A stretch of 5,194 nucleotides of DNA. Origin: Desulfobacterales bacterium. GTDB taxonomy: Bacteria > Desulfobacterota > Desulfobacteria > Desulfobacterales > JAUCGF01. Of the stretch, positions 5,080-5,194 are shown piece by piece; within the stretch, counting starts at the first letter, position 1, and each line of letters opens with the position of its first letter. The stretch is taken from assembly GCA_029940345.1 (NCBI GenBank), contig JAOZRC010000436.1:1-5194 (forward strand). The letters run 5' to 3'. A program made the position numbers and the translations under genes. The notes beneath the pieces were generated by a model. That model was not told where the DNA came from. It made no database searches and was given only the letters and a program-made list of their open reading frames with translations.

Positions 5080-5194
5080 TGGAACCGATTTTCATATTTA
5101 CCGGCATCTATTTGGGAATACTAATGCTGTTGTCTGTGTATCGGGCGATCATCGGACCGACAATTTTGGATCGCCTGATCGGCGTTAACGCACT
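5079..5194 (+). CDS. mnhF: Mrp-type Na+/H+ antiporter subunit F, 5' end only
   Basis: Thirty-eight codons are visible, starting MEPIFIFTGIYLGILMLL at an ATG sharing its A with the mnhE stop codon. A first membrane helix (about 3-21) is followed by YRAIIGPTILDRLIGVNAL, the conserved R..GPT..DR...NAL segment of MnhF/MrpF after its first helix. The protein is normally about 90 residues, with three helices, so over half lies outside the window. The E-then-F order matches Mrp operons, and subunit G and the larger subunits are expected further downstream. Confidence 0.92.
   Translation, partial: MEPIFIFTGIYLGILMLLSVYRAIIGPTILDRLIGVNA

Overview
The window looks like chromosomal DNA of a Gram-negative bacterium, most likely a sulfate-reducer-type member of the Desulfobacterota (Desulfobacterales-like). 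This is inferred from the LptF sequence style, from a GT39 membrane glycosyltransferase, from an Mrp antiporter locus whose visible order is E then F, and from the many short palindromic intergenic repeats. The taxon is a judgement from sequence style, not a search result.

Layout. (1) Positions 1-820, minus strand: the first 273 codons of lptF, an inner-membrane permease of the LPS export machine. It is preceded by a good sigma70-type promoter (TTGACA, 18 bp, TACAAT) and a leader holding a long imperfect hairpin. (2) Positions 1075-2682, plus strand, divergent from lptF: a GT39/ArnT-like polytopic glycosyltransferase with no visible Shine-Dalgarno sequence and a near-palindrome just upstream of its ATG. 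Its stop codon lies inside a 90-bp palindromic repeat. (3) Positions 2683-3693: about 1 kb without a confident gene but full of structure. It holds the palindrome at 2679-2768, 330 bp of unassigned DNA with short open stretches, a roughly 101-bp inverted-repeat element split by a second element, and a leader with a promoter and several inverted repeats. (4) Positions 3694-4353: an AT-rich gene for a 219-residue protein of unknown function made of two tandem copies of one domain. (5) Positions 4364-4492: another inverted-repeat element with 23-bp arms. (6) Positions 4519-5194: mnhE/mrpE and the start of mnhF/mrpF, overlapping at TAATG; these are the first visible genes of an Mrp-type Na+/H+ antiporter operon that continues beyond the window.

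The clearest non-genic discovery is the nested insertion at 3099-3347. A 140-bp MITE-like element with ends GTAACCGTTCAC and an exact 8-bp duplication (GTCCAGAG) sits inside an older hairpin-type repeat. The GTAA ends and 8-bp duplication match IS66-family habits. The clearest unexplained protein is the duplicated-domain product at 3694-4353, with 27 identities over 89 aligned positions at a constant offset of 107 residues.

Functionally, lptF, the GT39 enzyme and the Mrp proteins all act in the cell envelope, but they do not form one operon. The 2.7-4.5 kb stretch between them looks like an accessory pocket of small repeats around one unusual gene.
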